Source of the DNA: Campylobacter fetus subsp. fetus
GTDB lineage: Bacteria; Campylobacterota; Campylobacteria; Campylobacterales; Campylobacteraceae
DNA: 64,000 nt
Assembly (NCBI RefSeq): GCF_900475935.1
Contig: NZ_LS483431.1
Coordinates: 434,001-498,000, forward strand
Direction of reading: 5' to 3'
The position numbers and the translations under genes are program-made. This document shows positions 16,670 to 27,366 of this stretch, in pieces; the first letter of the stretch is position 1; each line of letters begins with the position of its first letter. The notes beneath the pieces were generated by a model. It was not told the origin of the DNA. It did not search any database and saw nothing but the letters and a program-made list of their open reading frames with translations.

Positions 16670-18244
16670 ATGTCATTAAAAGCAGTAACTATAGCTATCT
16701 TAGATATTTTATTATCTAAAAAACAATACTTAAGCTTAAAAGAAATATCCCTTTCTTTAACTAAATTTAATATCACGGATCGACAAATTTTGAATGAGAT
16801 AACTGCGCTTATGAAAACAAACAGATTGGTTAAAGACGGTATCAGACAAAATTCTCTTTACGCCGCTTCTACGCCTCAAAAAGCACATCAAAATAGCCGT
16901 TTCATATATGTATTTAAAAACCGGATTCTAGCAGGAATGTTGTTTGAGATACCAGATGGATTTTTGTTTTACTACACAAACGATTATTTAGTTAGCGGTT
17001 TAGAAGCCGTTCCTACCATGCCGCTTAGCATTCAGCCGTTCTCATTTAATACAATTCCGCCGTTTTTTGATCAAAATATTCCGGAAGGCATAAATTTAGA
17101 AATCCTAAAATTCCAGCTAAACTCATCAGACGCTCTCCACATATTAGCCAGTTTGAGCGATCCTATCGGCGATATCAGTTTTTCATTTTCGCCAAAAACA
17201 GCTCAGAGTCAGATATCAAACCCAAGCTATTTATCAAATTTAGAAAAAATTTTATCAGATAACCCAAAAATCAATATTTTAAAAGATTTTTATGTAGATA
17301 TTCCAAATGAGATATTATTTCCGGAAAATTATGATTTAAGTAAATTAGAGCTAGCTCAAAATGACGGTATATCGGGATTTCAGTACAAAAAATTAGTAAA
17401 TATCGATTTTGAACGAAAGATAATCCATCAAGACGCTGCTTCAAACTATATTTTAAAACCATATTCGAAAATCAGATCAAATCCAACCAGTCAAAGTTAT
17501 TTTCCGCACATCGCGATAAATGAGCATCTTCATTTGAGTTTTGCTAAAAATACGTTGAAAATCAGAGTTCCGTGGAGTGCTGTAGTGGCAGGAGATGACG
17601 AGTATCACTACGTAATTAAAAGATTTGATAAACTAGAAAATCATCATTATAACGTCGTCGAGTTTGCCTCGTATCTAGGACTTACTAGTATAAATAAATA
17701 TGACACAACCAGCGAAAAGCTTTTTAAGCGCATAAGCAAAGAGCTACTATCAGATACTGAAAAGAAGGAGCTTTTGAAGATATATGTTTATAGCGTTATC
17801 ATAAAATACGAAGATCTGCATGCGAAAAATCTTTCTCTTATAACAAGCGGAGATATAGTGCTGATGGCGCCTATGTATGACGTGATGAGCACGGGATTTT
17901 ATAGTACGGCAAAAGGATTTGAGAGCTATTTACCTATAAACGGTAAGCGTCAAAACATTAGGCTAAACGATTTTAAGCCGCTTTGTAAAATTTTAAACGT
18001 TGATTTCAAAGAGTTCAAGCAGATCGCTTTTAGTATAGCTAATAGCTATAAAGATGAGTTTAGTTCATATATAGATCTTATAAAACCTTTAAATTTAAAG
18101 TTTTATAAACAAAAATTGGTGAAAAGAGTCGGAGACGAGAGTTTTCTTGTTCCAAGTGACAAATATGAAAATTTATCAACCTTATTAGAACAATTTCACA
18201 CAAAAAGAGTTGAAGAGCTGAAATTTTTAGGATGGATACAATAG
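16670..18244 (+). CDS. HipA-family kinase toxin with N-terminal helix-turn-helix extension
   Basis: A 524-residue protein. Residues 1-70 look like a winged-helix DNA-binding domain (YLSLKEISLSLTKFNITDRQILNEITALMKTNRLVKDG). Residues from about 80 resemble the HipA N-subdomain (LAGMLFEIPDGFLFYYTNDYL...PLSIQPF). The kinase part has YILKPYS as a candidate ATP-lysine strand, the catalytic D-x-H-x-K-N motif as EDLHAKNLSL near residue 382, and a DFG-equivalent PMYDV near residue 403. HipA kinases phosphorylate translation factors such as GltX and cause dormancy. No separate hipB is seen upstream or downstream, so the N-terminal domain may replace the antitoxin or regulator. The gene lies in a gap between sap copies and converges with the next one. 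Confidence 0.75.
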   Translation: MSLKAVTIAILDILLSKKQYLSLKEISLSLTKFNITDRQILNEITALMKTNRLVKDGIRQNSLYAASTPQKAHQNSRFIYVFKNRILAGMLFEIPDGFLFYYTNDYLVSGLEAVPTMPLSIQPFSFNTIPPFFDQNIPEGINLEILKFQLNSSDALHILASLSDPIGDISFSFSPKTAQSQISNPSYLSNLEKILSDNPKINILKDFYVDIPNEILFPENYDLSKLELAQNDGISGFQYKKLVNIDFERKIIHQDAASNYILKPYSKIRSNPTSQSYFPHIAINEHLHLSFAKNTLKIRVPWSAVVAGDDEYHYVIKRFDKLENHHYNVVEFASYLGLTSINKYDTTSEKLFKRISKELLSDTEKKELLKIYVYSVIIKYEDLHAKNLSLITSGDIVLMAPMYDVMSTGFYSTAKGFESYLPINGKRQNIRLNDFKPLCKILNVDFKEFKQIAFSIANSYKDEFSSYIDLIKPLNLKFYKQKLVKRVGDESFLVPSDKYENLSTLLEQFHTKRVEELKFLGWIQ

Positions 18245-18320
18245 ACAAATTTCGATCAAAACATCAAAAAACAGATATGTTGAATTTAAAATACAACTCA
18301 AATAAATTTAAAAATATTCA

Positions 18321-18343
18321 AGGAGCTAGTTCTCCTAGCTCCT
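18321..18343. terminator. Terminator hairpin between hipA-like gene and sap
   Basis: A 9-bp stem AGGAGCTAG/CTAGCTCCT with a 5-base loop, a variant of the AGGAGCC sap hairpin. It sits beside a 3'-flank motif copy (18347-18382) and could serve either convergent gene. Confidence 0.6.
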
Positions 18344-18480
18344 CTTAGCAAAAAACTATCTACTATTTATTAAGGTTTGGTCTAAAATATACTTTGTCTC
18401 TATAACACCTTATTTTAAGACGATCCGTCTGACGAGATTTCAAATAAATACGCCTAAGCTAAGATAAATTTAGACAAATT

Positions 18481-18506
18481 AAAAGCCTTAAAAATTAAGG
18501 CTTTTT
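18481..18506. terminator. Bidirectional terminator after the 937-aa sap gene
   Basis: AAAAGCCTTAA/TTAAGGCTTTT stem with A and T runs on both sides, about 20 bp from the sap stop. It is extra to the usual sap hairpin and suggests this 3' end was inserted with its own terminator. Confidence 0.7.
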
Positions 18507-18526
18507 TATCAAGCAATTACTATTGC

Positions 18527-21340
18527 TTAAATTACGCTTCCATCATCAACTACAACATTATCTCCGCTAAGTTTAAGATCTAGCGTACCTGAAAGTTTGA
18601 TAATTGTATCAGTAGCTTTAGTGAAAGTAGCTCCAGCTGTTCCATCAACTACTACATAAGTATATCCATTATGGTGGAAGTAGCTTACAGCAGAGTTTGT
18701 TGATCCGTCTCCTGCTACTGCTTTATTGATATAATCATCTAAATTAGCATCGCTATTCATTGTAATTTTATTAAATGTGAAAGTACCATTTTTGGCATCA
18801 GTTATATCTATCTTATCGCCAGCATTAAAGTTATTAACGGTTGTAATATCTGTTTTCTCAGCACCTTTTTTAAGAGTTATAGTATCGTCTCCGCCAGCAA
18901 CTAAATCTACAACGATATTTCCGCCTTTAACAGTTATACTATCAGCTCCAGAGCCACCTTTTATAGTAGCATTAGCTCCTAATGTTATAGCACTTGCATC
19001 AAATGTAAGACCAGCTTTAAGAGCACTTGCATCTATCATAGAAACTTTACTATAGTCAGTTCCAGCAGTGCCGGCATGACCTAAAGTAATTTTCGCATCC
19101 CCATCTATAATGATAGAAGTTACATCTGTCAATTTAGCATTTACGGTATTTGCTGTATTTTCAGGGCTTGTAGCTTTAACTAACGAAGTGATATTAAGAG
19201 TTTCTATACCCGTATCAATTACAAGAGCTTTATCGGTTGCTTCTGTGCCTAAAGCTATACTAGCATCTTTAGCGGCAGCATCTAATACTATTTTTACAAC
19301 ATCATTAGCGCCTGTTACATCATTTAGTTTCACTGTAATAAGCTTAACTGAGCCTGCATCTGCCGCAGTAAAATTAATTACTTGGTCTTTATTTATAGTT
19401 AAAGTCGTATCGGCAGCCTCTTTAGTAGTTATGATGATATTTTTAAACGCAGAAGAGCTAAGGTCAGCCGTAGCCACCGCGTCGCTAATAGCAACATTCT
19501 CTATGTTTTTGATCATAGTGAAATTTGCACTAGTCAAAGCAGCTGATTTCATAGCTATAGTATCATTACCCGCGCCGCCATCGATTACTGAACCTTCAGT
19601 TAAAGTTGTGCCTACAAACTCTATTTTATCATCGCCTGTACCTGTTTTTACGCTAAATTTGCCACTTTGAGCATCTTTGCCGAAGCTAACATCTGCAGCG
19701 CCATTGAACGCAGTAGTGTCTATATTAACTAGAGTTTCTACTTCAGCACCTTTGATAACCAAAGTTTTTCCACTACCACTAGCAGTGACTGACGTAGTTT
19801 TTGCAGTTCCGCTATCAAATTCAAGACTATTGTCTGTGGCATTAGCTTTAAGAGTCACAGTTTGATCCGTAGCAGCAGTTGTGTTTAATTTAACCTTAGC
19901 AGCAGCTCCGCTTAAATGTACAGTAACGTCTTTTGCTGCTGTAGAGATGTTGTGTCCGTTAACGCTTGAATTTATTAAATTTAGTGTGCTTGCAGATTTT
20001 ATATCTATTGCAGCAGTTAAAGCAGCATTGTCAAGAGTAACTGTTGCAAGTTTATCCATGTTACCAGCTAGCGTTACGTTAGTTGCATGTTTAACTGTCA
20101 AATTCTCTACAGCCGTAGCTGAAGTTACAGCTGCAACTCCTGTTGCGTCTATTGTTATATTTTTTGCTGCATTTGCGGATGTTATTGTAGCGTTTTTAGC
20201 TGCTCCGCTTGTTTTTAAATTCACACTAGTAGCAGCGTTTGCACTGGTTAATGTGATAGTGTCGTTTGTAGCAGTTAAATTTACGCTTGTTGCCGAATCG
20301 GCCGTAAGGGCAGTGATTTTACCGGCGACAACATCGACTTTGCCTGTTCCGGCTGCGGTGAAAGCAGTTATCGTTCCTGTTGTTTCTACATTTACGCTTT
20401 TAGATGCGTCGGTAGCAAAGCTAGCTATATCGCCAAGTACGTTAAATCCTACTTTTTCATAACCGTTGAAAACGAAATCGCCACTTGTTTCTAGATCTGA
20501 AATTATATTGATATTTTCTACGTTTGTAACGCCTTTTACTGATTTATCAATTTCAGTTTGATCAAGTTTAGTAGCGGCAGCCGCGTTGTTATTTGCAGTA
20601 AATATCGCATTCAACGTATCTCTCCCTGCTCCACCATCTATCTTATCAAATGCACTAAGAGTACTCTTATTAGTACCATTACCTACATATGTTGTCCCAT
20701 TAAAAGTATCGTCTAAATCAGTACCCTTTAAATTATCATTACCCTCTGTAAGATCATAAGTACTACCCGGATTAGGTAGCTCACTCTTCAAAGCATCAAC
20801 CTCACCCTTAGCACTCTCAACACTACTACTATTACTAGTAACATTATTAATTATATCAACAGTCTTTTGTATTAAAGCATTTTGTTGATCAGGAGTAAGA
20901 CCATCAAGTGGAAGTTTAGCTATAGTATCAGCAACATAATTACTAACAATTACCTTATTATTAAATAGATCTTGATTAGCCCCAGCATTACTAGGATCTT
21001 TAGCAGCATTCACGAAGTGTCCTACTAAATCAGCCTTACTTACTGTACCATTATCTAAAAGATCAACCCAATACTTAAGACCAGCTTTTTGCTCATCACT
21101 AACAAACTCAGTTAAATTAACAGCATTCTTAAATAAATGCTTTACAAACGACTCATTATTATTTAAAGTCTCGCCAAGAAAACTCTTAGTAATATCTAAA
21201 TTAAGTATAGCATTAGATGTCTCAATCATACCCCATCCATTAGCACTACTCTCATTTACCCAATAAGTATTACCTTCACCCTCTGTAGGTCTTCCAAAAA
21301 GAACTATAAATAGCTCTGAAACTTCTGATTTTGAAATCAT
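18527..21340 (-). CDS. sap: S-layer surface array protein homolog (937 aa)
   Basis: After the constant N-terminus this copy switches at [28 protein letters not shown], a block shared only with the 31978-34737 gene. The rest is mostly unique, Ala/Thr/Val-rich and beta-repetitive. It has [20 protein letters not shown] and [10 protein letters not shown] motifs, and a tail with [26 protein letters not shown] and DTIIKLSG. That end module (GDKI...Y..G.TYVV.D...D.IIKL.G) is common to three copies here and is probably the type I secretion and export domain. I see no cysteine. R2 lies upstream in full length. The size is close to the 97-kDa class of Sap proteins. Confidence 0.93.
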   Translation of the reverse strand: MISKSEVSELFIVLFGRPTEGEGNTYWVNESSANGWGMIETSNAILNLDITKSFLGETLNNNESFVKHLFKNAVNLTEFVSDEQKAGLKYWVDLLDNGTVSKADLVGHFVNAAKDPSNAGANQDLFNNKVIVSNYVADTIAKLPLDGLTPDQQNALIQKTVDIINNVTSNSSSVESAKGEVDALKSELPNPGSTYDLTEGNDNLKGTDLDDTFNGTTYVGNGTNKSTLSAFDKIDGGAGRDTLNAIFTANNNAAAATKLDQTEIDKSVKGVTNVENINIISDLETSGDFVFNGYEKVGFNVLGDIASFATDASKSVNVETTGTITAFTAAGTGKVDVVAGKITALTADSATSVNLTATNDTITLTSANAATSVNLKTSGAAKNATITSANAAKNITIDATGVAAVTSATAVENLTVKHATNVTLAGNMDKLATVTLDNAALTAAIDIKSASTLNLINSSVNGHNISTAAKDVTVHLSGAAAKVKLNTTAATDQTVTLKANATDNSLEFDSGTAKTTSVTASGSGKTLVIKGAEVETLVNIDTTAFNGAADVSFGKDAQSGKFSVKTGTGDDKIEFVGTTLTEGSVIDGGAGNDTIAMKSAALTSANFTMIKNIENVAISDAVATADLSSSAFKNIIITTKEAADTTLTINKDQVINFTAADAGSVKLITVKLNDVTGANDVVKIVLDAAAKDASIALGTEATDKALVIDTGIETLNITSLVKATSPENTANTVNAKLTDVTSIIIDGDAKITLGHAGTAGTDYSKVSMIDASALKAGLTFDASAITLGANATIKGGSGADSITVKGGNIVVDLVAGGDDTITLKKGAEKTDITTVNNFNAGDKIDITDAKNGTFTFNKITMNSDANLDDYINKAVAGDGSTNSAVSYFHHNGYTYVVVDGTAGATFTKATDTIIKLSGTLDLKLSGDNVVVDDGSVI

Positions 21341-21440
21341 ACGAACTCCTTAATAAAATAAAATAAAATCCAGACAAACAAACACTAACTAGTCTTATAC
21401 TTTATTATTATACTTACAAGGTATCAAAGAGTATTTGGTT

Positions 21441-21636
21441 AAATAAGGTATTATTTTAAATTATAATGGTGGAATGAAAAAGAGGAGTATTAATATAATT
21501 AGATGATTAAAAGAATTATATAAAAGGATAAATGGGTTAAATAAATTGATAAATTAATCATTGATAAAACAAATTGATAAATATATAAGACGATAAACAT
21601 TAAAAGAGATTATTAAGAGATTGTTTTGAATTTAAA
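21441..21636. repeat. R2 repeat next to the DUF4143 ATPase
   Basis: Full 196-bp copy. It ends exactly at the ATPase stop codon region (21637). Confidence 0.85.
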
Positions 21637-23025
21637 CTATAAAGCCAAATTTGTTGTTTCGTTAAATTCGCTGAAAAACTCATAAAACGGCATAATTTTT
21701 AGCTTTTTCTCATTGGATTTCTCTCTCGTCTCGCTATTTTCATCGCCGCCCGAAAAATCCCGATGCTTATAATTATCCAAATTTAGCCCCAAATCACGCA
21801 GATTGAACTGCGATAATTCAGTTTCCCATCTATCATCAAATGTTATCAGATATTTTTCATTCACGCCAAAGGGAAGTTTATTTAAACCAGCTATCTCTCT
21901 TTTTATATTTTTTTCATTTAGCTCATAGCAGACTTGTAACGCTATGCTTTTGTCATTTTTTCTTGCGATAAAATCGCATTCACTGTCATTAGTTTTGTAA
22001 AAAAATAGCTCAAAACCTAGTTTTTTCAACTCACAAAATACTAAATTTTCTAAAGCTCGTCCTTTGTTATCGCTAAAACTAAATGCTAAACTCAGAAAGC
22101 CGTTATCACACAAATATAACTTTTTCTTATTATTCATCTGCTCTTTGAGTGAGTACGAAAACATCTTTAGTTCGTCACAAAGATAGCACTCTTGCAAATA
22201 CCCTATATACTCTTGAACGCTTTTTGGATTGAGTTTTACTGCATTTGAAAGCGAATTATACGAATACAAAGCTCCAAAATTAGTAAGCGAATAAAATCCA
22301 AGTTCTCTAAATCCAGCTATATCTCTTATCTGATTATTTGCCACGCAATCTTTAAGTAAAATAGCATCATAATAACTACTTATAATATCGCGTTTAAATT
22401 CACTGTTGCTCTCATACACTTCGACAAATGATCCGAATTTCGCCATATCTTGTACTAAATTTAAAACATGATTTTTTTCTTTTATAAGCTCGAAATAGTC
22501 GTTTATATTATTAATTTTTAAAATTTCTTTAAAACTAAGCGGATAAATTTGCGTGCTTAAGTAGCGTCCGCTCAGAAGCGTAGCGTATTGTGTATTTAAA
22601 AGTGCCGAGTTTGAACCTGTTATAAAAATTTTATCGAACAATTCAGAATCGTACGCACTTTTTACATATTTTTCCCAGTTATTTACCGCGCTTATTTCAT
22701 CTAAAAATAGATATTTTACGCGTTTATTTGTAAGCCTTTGCGAAAGACTTACTATATCGTTTATGACTCTAGCATCTTTACTTTTTGTGCTAAAAAACGG
22801 ATCGTCGAGATTGATATACAGTATTTCCTTGCTATCTACGCTCTTACTCAAATGATTTATTAGAAGTTTAAATACAGTGGATTTTCCGCTACGCCTTATA
22901 CCTTGCAAAACCATAATATGCCTGAGTTTAAGAGAGTTTATAAGCTTAGGCATTACTTGCCTATCATATAGATTTTTGTAGGGTTCGCTCCAATGTTTGT
23001 TTTGGTTTATAATGATATTTTGCAT
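21637..23025 (-). CDS. AAA_14 / DUF4143 ATPase
   Basis: A 462-residue ATPase with Walker A GIRRSGKST near residue 43, Walker B-like KYLFLDEISAVNNWEKY, and a sensor FITGSNSALL followed by LSGRYLSTQIYPLSFKEIL, the hallmark sequence of this family. The C-terminal DUF4143 part includes a nuclease-like GRALENLVFCELKKLG...ECDFIARK...ALQVCYE. These proteins are widespread in accessory DNA and have no settled function. The TATAAT at 23026-23031 touches the ATG, so either translation is nearly leaderless or the true start is further in (next Met at residue 25). The last 27 bp of this gene reappear as a remnant at 27319-27345. Confidence 0.8.
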   Translation of the reverse strand: MQNIIINQNKHWSEPYKNLYDRQVMPKLINSLKLRHIMVLQGIRRSGKSTVFKLLINHLSKSVDSKEILYINLDDPFFSTKSKDARVINDIVSLSQRLTNKRVKYLFLDEISAVNNWEKYVKSAYDSELFDKIFITGSNSALLNTQYATLLSGRYLSTQIYPLSFKEILKINNINDYFELIKEKNHVLNLVQDMAKFGSFVEVYESNSEFKRDIISSYYDAILLKDCVANNQIRDIAGFRELGFYSLTNFGALYSYNSLSNAVKLNPKSVQEYIGYLQECYLCDELKMFSYSLKEQMNNKKKLYLCDNGFLSLAFSFSDNKGRALENLVFCELKKLGFELFFYKTNDSECDFIARKNDKSIALQVCYELNEKNIKREIAGLNKLPFGVNEKYLITFDDRWETELSQFNLRDLGLNLDNYKHRDFSGGDENSETREKSNEKKLKIMPFYEFFSEFNETTNLAL

Positions 23026-23183
23026 ATTATACTGCCTGATATTTTATATTTTTAAGTAGTATAATACATAGTTTATGCTTATTTGTAGTTTAAATTTAAA
23101 ATAAAATAGATAATTGGTAAATTTAAAAAAATAGAACCGCTAAATTTAATTAACGAAATTTAATTAAATTTAAAAAATAACTC

Positions 23184-23208
23184 AAGAAGTCGGATTTTCC
23201 GACTTCTT
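23184..23208 (-). terminator. Terminator of the 1255-aa sap gene
   Basis: A 10-bp stem AAGAAGTCGG/CCGACTTCTT with loop ATTTT, identical to the hairpin at 12071. A diverged 3'-flank motif follows at 23211-23240. Confidence 0.72.
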
Positions 23209-23254
23209 TTAGCAAAAAACCATATACTATCTATTAAGGAGCTTAATTTAGAAA

Positions 23255-26200
23255 TTAAGCTTGTTCGCTTAGTGCTCTTCCTGTTTGTGTCACCTGAGCT
23301 ATAGCTATATCAGCGACGCCTGCTATCTTAATTATAGTATCATCGGTATCGGCATTAGTAGCACCAATGTTAATGATATAAGAATATGCTTCTCTATAAC
23401 CATCAGTCGCAACATTTACTATATAAACACCGTTAGGCGCTGTTTTTGTTGCATCTTTTGTTGTGATATCTTGTGCACTATTTAAAGCTTTTGCTATATT
23501 TAAGATATTTGCGTCCGTAGCAACGAAATTGCTATCTGCTTCAGCACCAGACTTTCCTTTAAAGAACGAAACCACGCCTGTTGCGCCAGCGGCAACTTTT
23601 ATATGCACGTCGTTTGTGTCATCGCTACTCTTGACGCCGGTAACTACTGTAGCTGTTGTTAAACCACCTTTATCGGTAACGGCTGTAGTAAAATTGATCT
23701 TATCAGCTGTTTTATCAAAACCGTTTATAGTAACCATACCTTTGCCGGCATCTGCTTTTATGATATCGGTTACTTTGTTGCCCGTACCATCGACAAGTAC
23801 TTGGTTTCCTAATGTAACGGTTTTAGTAGCAGTGTTAAGCGTAGTTATTACTTGATCGGTAGTTTGTCCGTATATATGAGATAAATTTATAGATGAGTAA
23901 GTATCACCCGCAATTATACTGAGTGTGTTATTATGCGGAACTATCTCCGACTGCTCTATATGCGGTAACATTAGCAAATCTGTATTTGTCATATCTACTG
24001 TTTTATCTGCTATAGCTGCGTAAGCTACGGTAACTGAGTGAGTTCCTCCTATGGCTATCTTATCTATATTATGATCTATATCTGTAAGCTTAATAAAGTC
24101 CGCTCCAGAATTAATTACATTAAAATATAGTATATCATTACCTTTTTCACTACCTTTTACTTCGGTAATTTCAGTGTTGGCACCCGCCATCATAATTATA
24201 GAATTGAATTCCCCCGCAAGCTCACTGATATCTATAGCTGTAAGATATTTAGCTTTACTGGTATCTATTATTACGGTATTTTGTGATCCTGTACCCATAT
24301 CGCCGCTTAGTTTAGCAGTTGTTAAAGATGAATCTAATTTCCAAACTACATTAGAAATAAAATTACCTAGTTTTACGGCTACGTTAGACTCTGTTGTGTT
24401 ATCTAAATATATAGTTTCAAATAAATTTGTAGCTTTTAATTCGCTAATATTTATACTATTTGTTTTTTTGCCTGAGCGTATAGTTGCCATATCATTGCCT
24501 ATATCTAGATTTCCCGATACTTTTATACTTTCAGTAGCATCAGAAGCTTTAACTATTATGTGATCATTAGTTAAACTGCCGTTTACTACAGCTGTGAATG
24601 CTTTGCCCTTAGCAGAAGCAAGATTTAGTTCGCCATGATGTCCGTTTGATTTTAGTGTTGAACCATTATAGCTGATTGTGTCTGCTGTTATATTATTTAC
24701 ATATACGTTGCCAAGTGTTTTTGATAGATCTATGTTTGCGGTTTTTGCATAAACATCTCCTATATCTACTGCTCCATCGATGGCACCTGCATTCACGGTC
24801 GCGGTCCTTATGACATCGATATTTCCTAATTTTAGTGAAGCGCTAGAGTTTGCATTTACAGATACGTTACTTCCTGACATATTTCCTAAAGCAACCCTTC
24901 CCGTAACTCCACTAACATCTACGTTTACATTGTTTTCTTTAATATAGCGTGCAACAGCTAATACGCTTCCTACAGTCAATCCGCTTTTTAGTCCGCTAGC
25001 TGTGATTTGAATATCATGTTCAGCTCCATTGCTTCCTATGTTGCCTAGAGTCATGGCCGATTTGGCATTGTCTCCGCTTAAAGTTACTACGTTTGCTTTT
25101 TCAAAATGATTATTTGCTACAAATTTGAATGCTCCATCAGTAGATATAGTAAGATTTTCTACTATATTATCTGTTCCGTCTAAATTTGTTTGAAGCCCGG
25201 CCGCTGATTTGTTATTTATGCTTAATGAGACAGCTTCTGGAGCAGCTATGCTTATGGCTTGAGCCTCTTTTACTTCAGCCACGTTTAATGTTATACTTGT
25301 GGCTTTTTCTGCGATAACTTCTGCATTCGTATTTGTTGTTTTTGTGTTGGCTTCTAAATTTATAGTAAGATTTGTAGCTTCGCTAGCATTTACTTTACCG
25401 CTTGCTTCAGCTGCAGCTTTTGCATCGGTACCTGCTTTATAATTTATAGTAGCTAAGTTTTCGCTATCTATAGTTACTGCATTTGTACCTTCAGCAGTTG
25501 ATAAGAAGTTAAGTGAAGATATGTTACTATTTAATACAATTACTCCACCCGTATCTCCTTTGATATTTAGCTCGCTTACGTCTTTTGCGTTGTTCATAGC
25601 TAGAGTTAGATCTCCAGTTGCGTCTAACGTAACTTTTTCTACGTTTGCTACTGTAGGTTTTAAAGTGCCAGAGCCTTTGATAACCAACTCATCATTCCCC
25701 GCTCCGCCATCTACATTAACATTAGCTACATCTGTTCCTATAGTTATCTTATCATTACCATTTCCACCTTTAATACTAGTAACACTAGCTGATGTGCTTA
25801 AATCTGCATCCAAAGCTCCACCGAAGCTAGAAGCATCTAAAGTAGTAGTTTTTGCTCCTGTTGCTAAAGATAGATTTGCGTTTCCTTTTACAGATATACT
25901 TGCCACATCAGCACTTACAAAGCTTTGGCTTCCTGTAGTATTTAAATTTAGAGTTTCTATCTTATCGGCAGTTATTGCTACGCTAGCACCTTTAGCACCA
26001 ACACCATTTACTTTTAAATTTTGCACATCAGCTGAACCATCAAGCACTTTATCCGCATATATAGAATCTACATTGAATTTATCAGCTTTTAGGTTAGTAA
26101 GCTCAACATCTACTATATTAGCAAGATTAGTAACGCTAATTCCTTTTTCGCCACTTAACGCAACTGTTTGCAATCCATCTATACCTTTAGCGTCGAATGT

Positions 26201-27022
26201 TCTGTTTGAAACACTACTATTAGTTAAAGATAGTTTTTCTATATTTTTGATGTAGCCGTCATCTTTTAGGCCTTTGAAGTTATTCTTCAAATCTACCTTA
26301 AGCACATCATTACCAGCACCACCATCTATCTTATCCCCAGGATTTAAAGTACTCTCAGCAGCAGTACCTACCACCCCACTAATAAGATCTCCACCCTCAG
26401 TACCAGTAATAGTATCATTCTCAGTAGTAAGAGCTATCTTATTTAAACCAGCCTCATCTATACTCTCTTTTAACCCATCAACCTCACCCTTAGCACTCTC
26501 AACACTACTACTATTACTAGTAACATTATTAATTATATCAACAGTCTTTTGTATTAAAGCATTTTGTTGATCAGGAGTAAGACCATCAAGTGGAAGTTTA
26601 GCTATAGTATCAGCAACATAATTACTAACAATTACCTTATTATTAAATAGATCTTGATTAGCCCCAGCATTACTAGGATCTTTAGCAGCATTCACGAAGT
26701 GTCCTACTAAATCAGCCTTACTTACTGTACCATTATCTAAAAGATCAACCCAATACTTAAGACCAGCTTTTTGCTCATCACTAACAAACTCAGTTAAATT
26801 AACAGCATTCTTAAATAAATGCTTTACAAACGACTCATTATTATTTAAAGTCTCGCCAAGAAAACTCTTAGTAATATCTAAATTAAGTATAGCATTAGAT
26901 GTCTCAATCATACCCCATCCATTAGCACTACTCTCATTTACCCAATAAGTATTACCTTCACCCTCTGTAGGTCTTCCAAAAAGAACTATAAATAGCTCTG
27001 AAACTTCTGATTTTGAAATCAT
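23255..27022 (-). CDS. sap: S-layer surface array protein homolog (1255 aa), mosaic
   Basis: This is a clear mosaic of other copies. Codons 1 to about 428 match the 1120/6181 type (DNA 25740-27122 against 3161-4543). A following ~300-bp block (25430-25729) matches the 12589-16461 gene, including GTLKPTVANVEKVTLD and INYKAGT. The remainder is unique, with few RTX motifs and a different end (DDTIIKIAGVADIAIAQVTQTGRALSEQA). The last residues are more polar than in the other copies. The switch points lie in GGNGND/GGAGND-coding DNA, which is conserved and can act as an internal crossover site. R2 is present upstream. Confidence 0.92.
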   Translation of the reverse strand: MISKSEVSELFIVLFGRPTEGEGNTYWVNESSANGWGMIETSNAILNLDITKSFLGETLNNNESFVKHLFKNAVNLTEFVSDEQKAGLKYWVDLLDNGTVSKADLVGHFVNAAKDPSNAGANQDLFNNKVIVSNYVADTIAKLPLDGLTPDQQNALIQKTVDIINNVTSNSSSVESAKGEVDGLKESIDEAGLNKIALTTENDTITGTEGGDLISGVVGTAAESTLNPGDKIDGGAGNDVLKVDLKNNFKGLKDDGYIKNIEKLSLTNSSVSNRTFDAKGIDGLQTVALSGEKGISVTNLANIVDVELTNLKADKFNVDSIYADKVLDGSADVQNLKVNGVGAKGASVAITADKIETLNLNTTGSQSFVSADVASISVKGNANLSLATGAKTTTLDASSFGGALDADLSTSASVTSIKGGNGNDKITIGTDVANVNVDGGAGNDELVIKGSGTLKPTVANVEKVTLDATGDLTLAMNNAKDVSELNIKGDTGGVIVLNSNISSLNFLSTAEGTNAVTIDSENLATINYKAGTDAKAAAEASGKVNASEATNLTINLEANTKTTNTNAEVIAEKATSITLNVAEVKEAQAISIAAPEAVSLSINNKSAAGLQTNLDGTDNIVENLTISTDGAFKFVANNHFEKANVVTLSGDNAKSAMTLGNIGSNGAEHDIQITASGLKSGLTVGSVLAVARYIKENNVNVDVSGVTGRVALGNMSGSNVSVNANSSASLKLGNIDVIRTATVNAGAIDGAVDIGDVYAKTANIDLSKTLGNVYVNNITADTISYNGSTLKSNGHHGELNLASAKGKAFTAVVNGSLTNDHIIVKASDATESIKVSGNLDIGNDMATIRSGKKTNSINISELKATNLFETIYLDNTTESNVAVKLGNFISNVVWKLDSSLTTAKLSGDMGTGSQNTVIIDTSKAKYLTAIDISELAGEFNSIIMMAGANTEITEVKGSEKGNDILYFNVINSGADFIKLTDIDHNIDKIAIGGTHSVTVAYAAIADKTVDMTNTDLLMLPHIEQSEIVPHNNTLSIIAGDTYSSINLSHIYGQTTDQVITTLNTATKTVTLGNQVLVDGTGNKVTDIIKADAGKGMVTINGFDKTADKINFTTAVTDKGGLTTATVVTGVKSSDDTNDVHIKVAAGATGVVSFFKGKSGAEADSNFVATDANILNIAKALNSAQDITTKDATKTAPNGVYIVNVATDGYREAYSYIINIGATNADTDDTIIKIAGVADIAIAQVTQTGRALSEQA

Positions 27023-27122
27023 ACGAACTCCTTAATAAAATAAAATAAAATCCAGACAAACAAACACTAACTAGTCTTATACTTTATTATTATACTTACA
27101 AGGTATCAAAGAGTATTTGGTT

Positions 27123-27318
27123 AAATAAGGTATTATTTTAAATTATAATGGTGGAATGAAAAAGAGGAGTATTAATATAATTAGATGATTAAAAGAATTA
27201 TATAAAAGGATAAATGGGTTAAATAAATTGATAAATTAATCATTGATAAAACAAATTGATAAATATATAAGACGATAAACATTAAAAGAGATTATTAAGA
27301 GATTGTTTTGAATTTAAA
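27123..27318. repeat. R2 repeat next to the YhcG-like gene
   Basis: Full 196-bp copy, followed by a 27-bp scar of the DUF4143 ATPase gene before the YhcG-like stop region. Confidence 0.85.
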
Positions 27319-27345
27319 CTATAAAGCCAAATTTGTTGTTTCGTT
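27319..27345 (-). pseudogene. 27-bp remnant of a DUF4143 ATPase 3' end
   Basis: Encodes NETTNLAL and a TAG stop, base for base the same as the end of the ATPase at 21637-21663. The homology ends there and YhcG-linked sequence begins. The simplest reading is that an ATPase module once filled this slot and was replaced. Confidence 0.75.
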
Positions 27346-27366
27346 GACTTCTAATTATCAGCCGTT

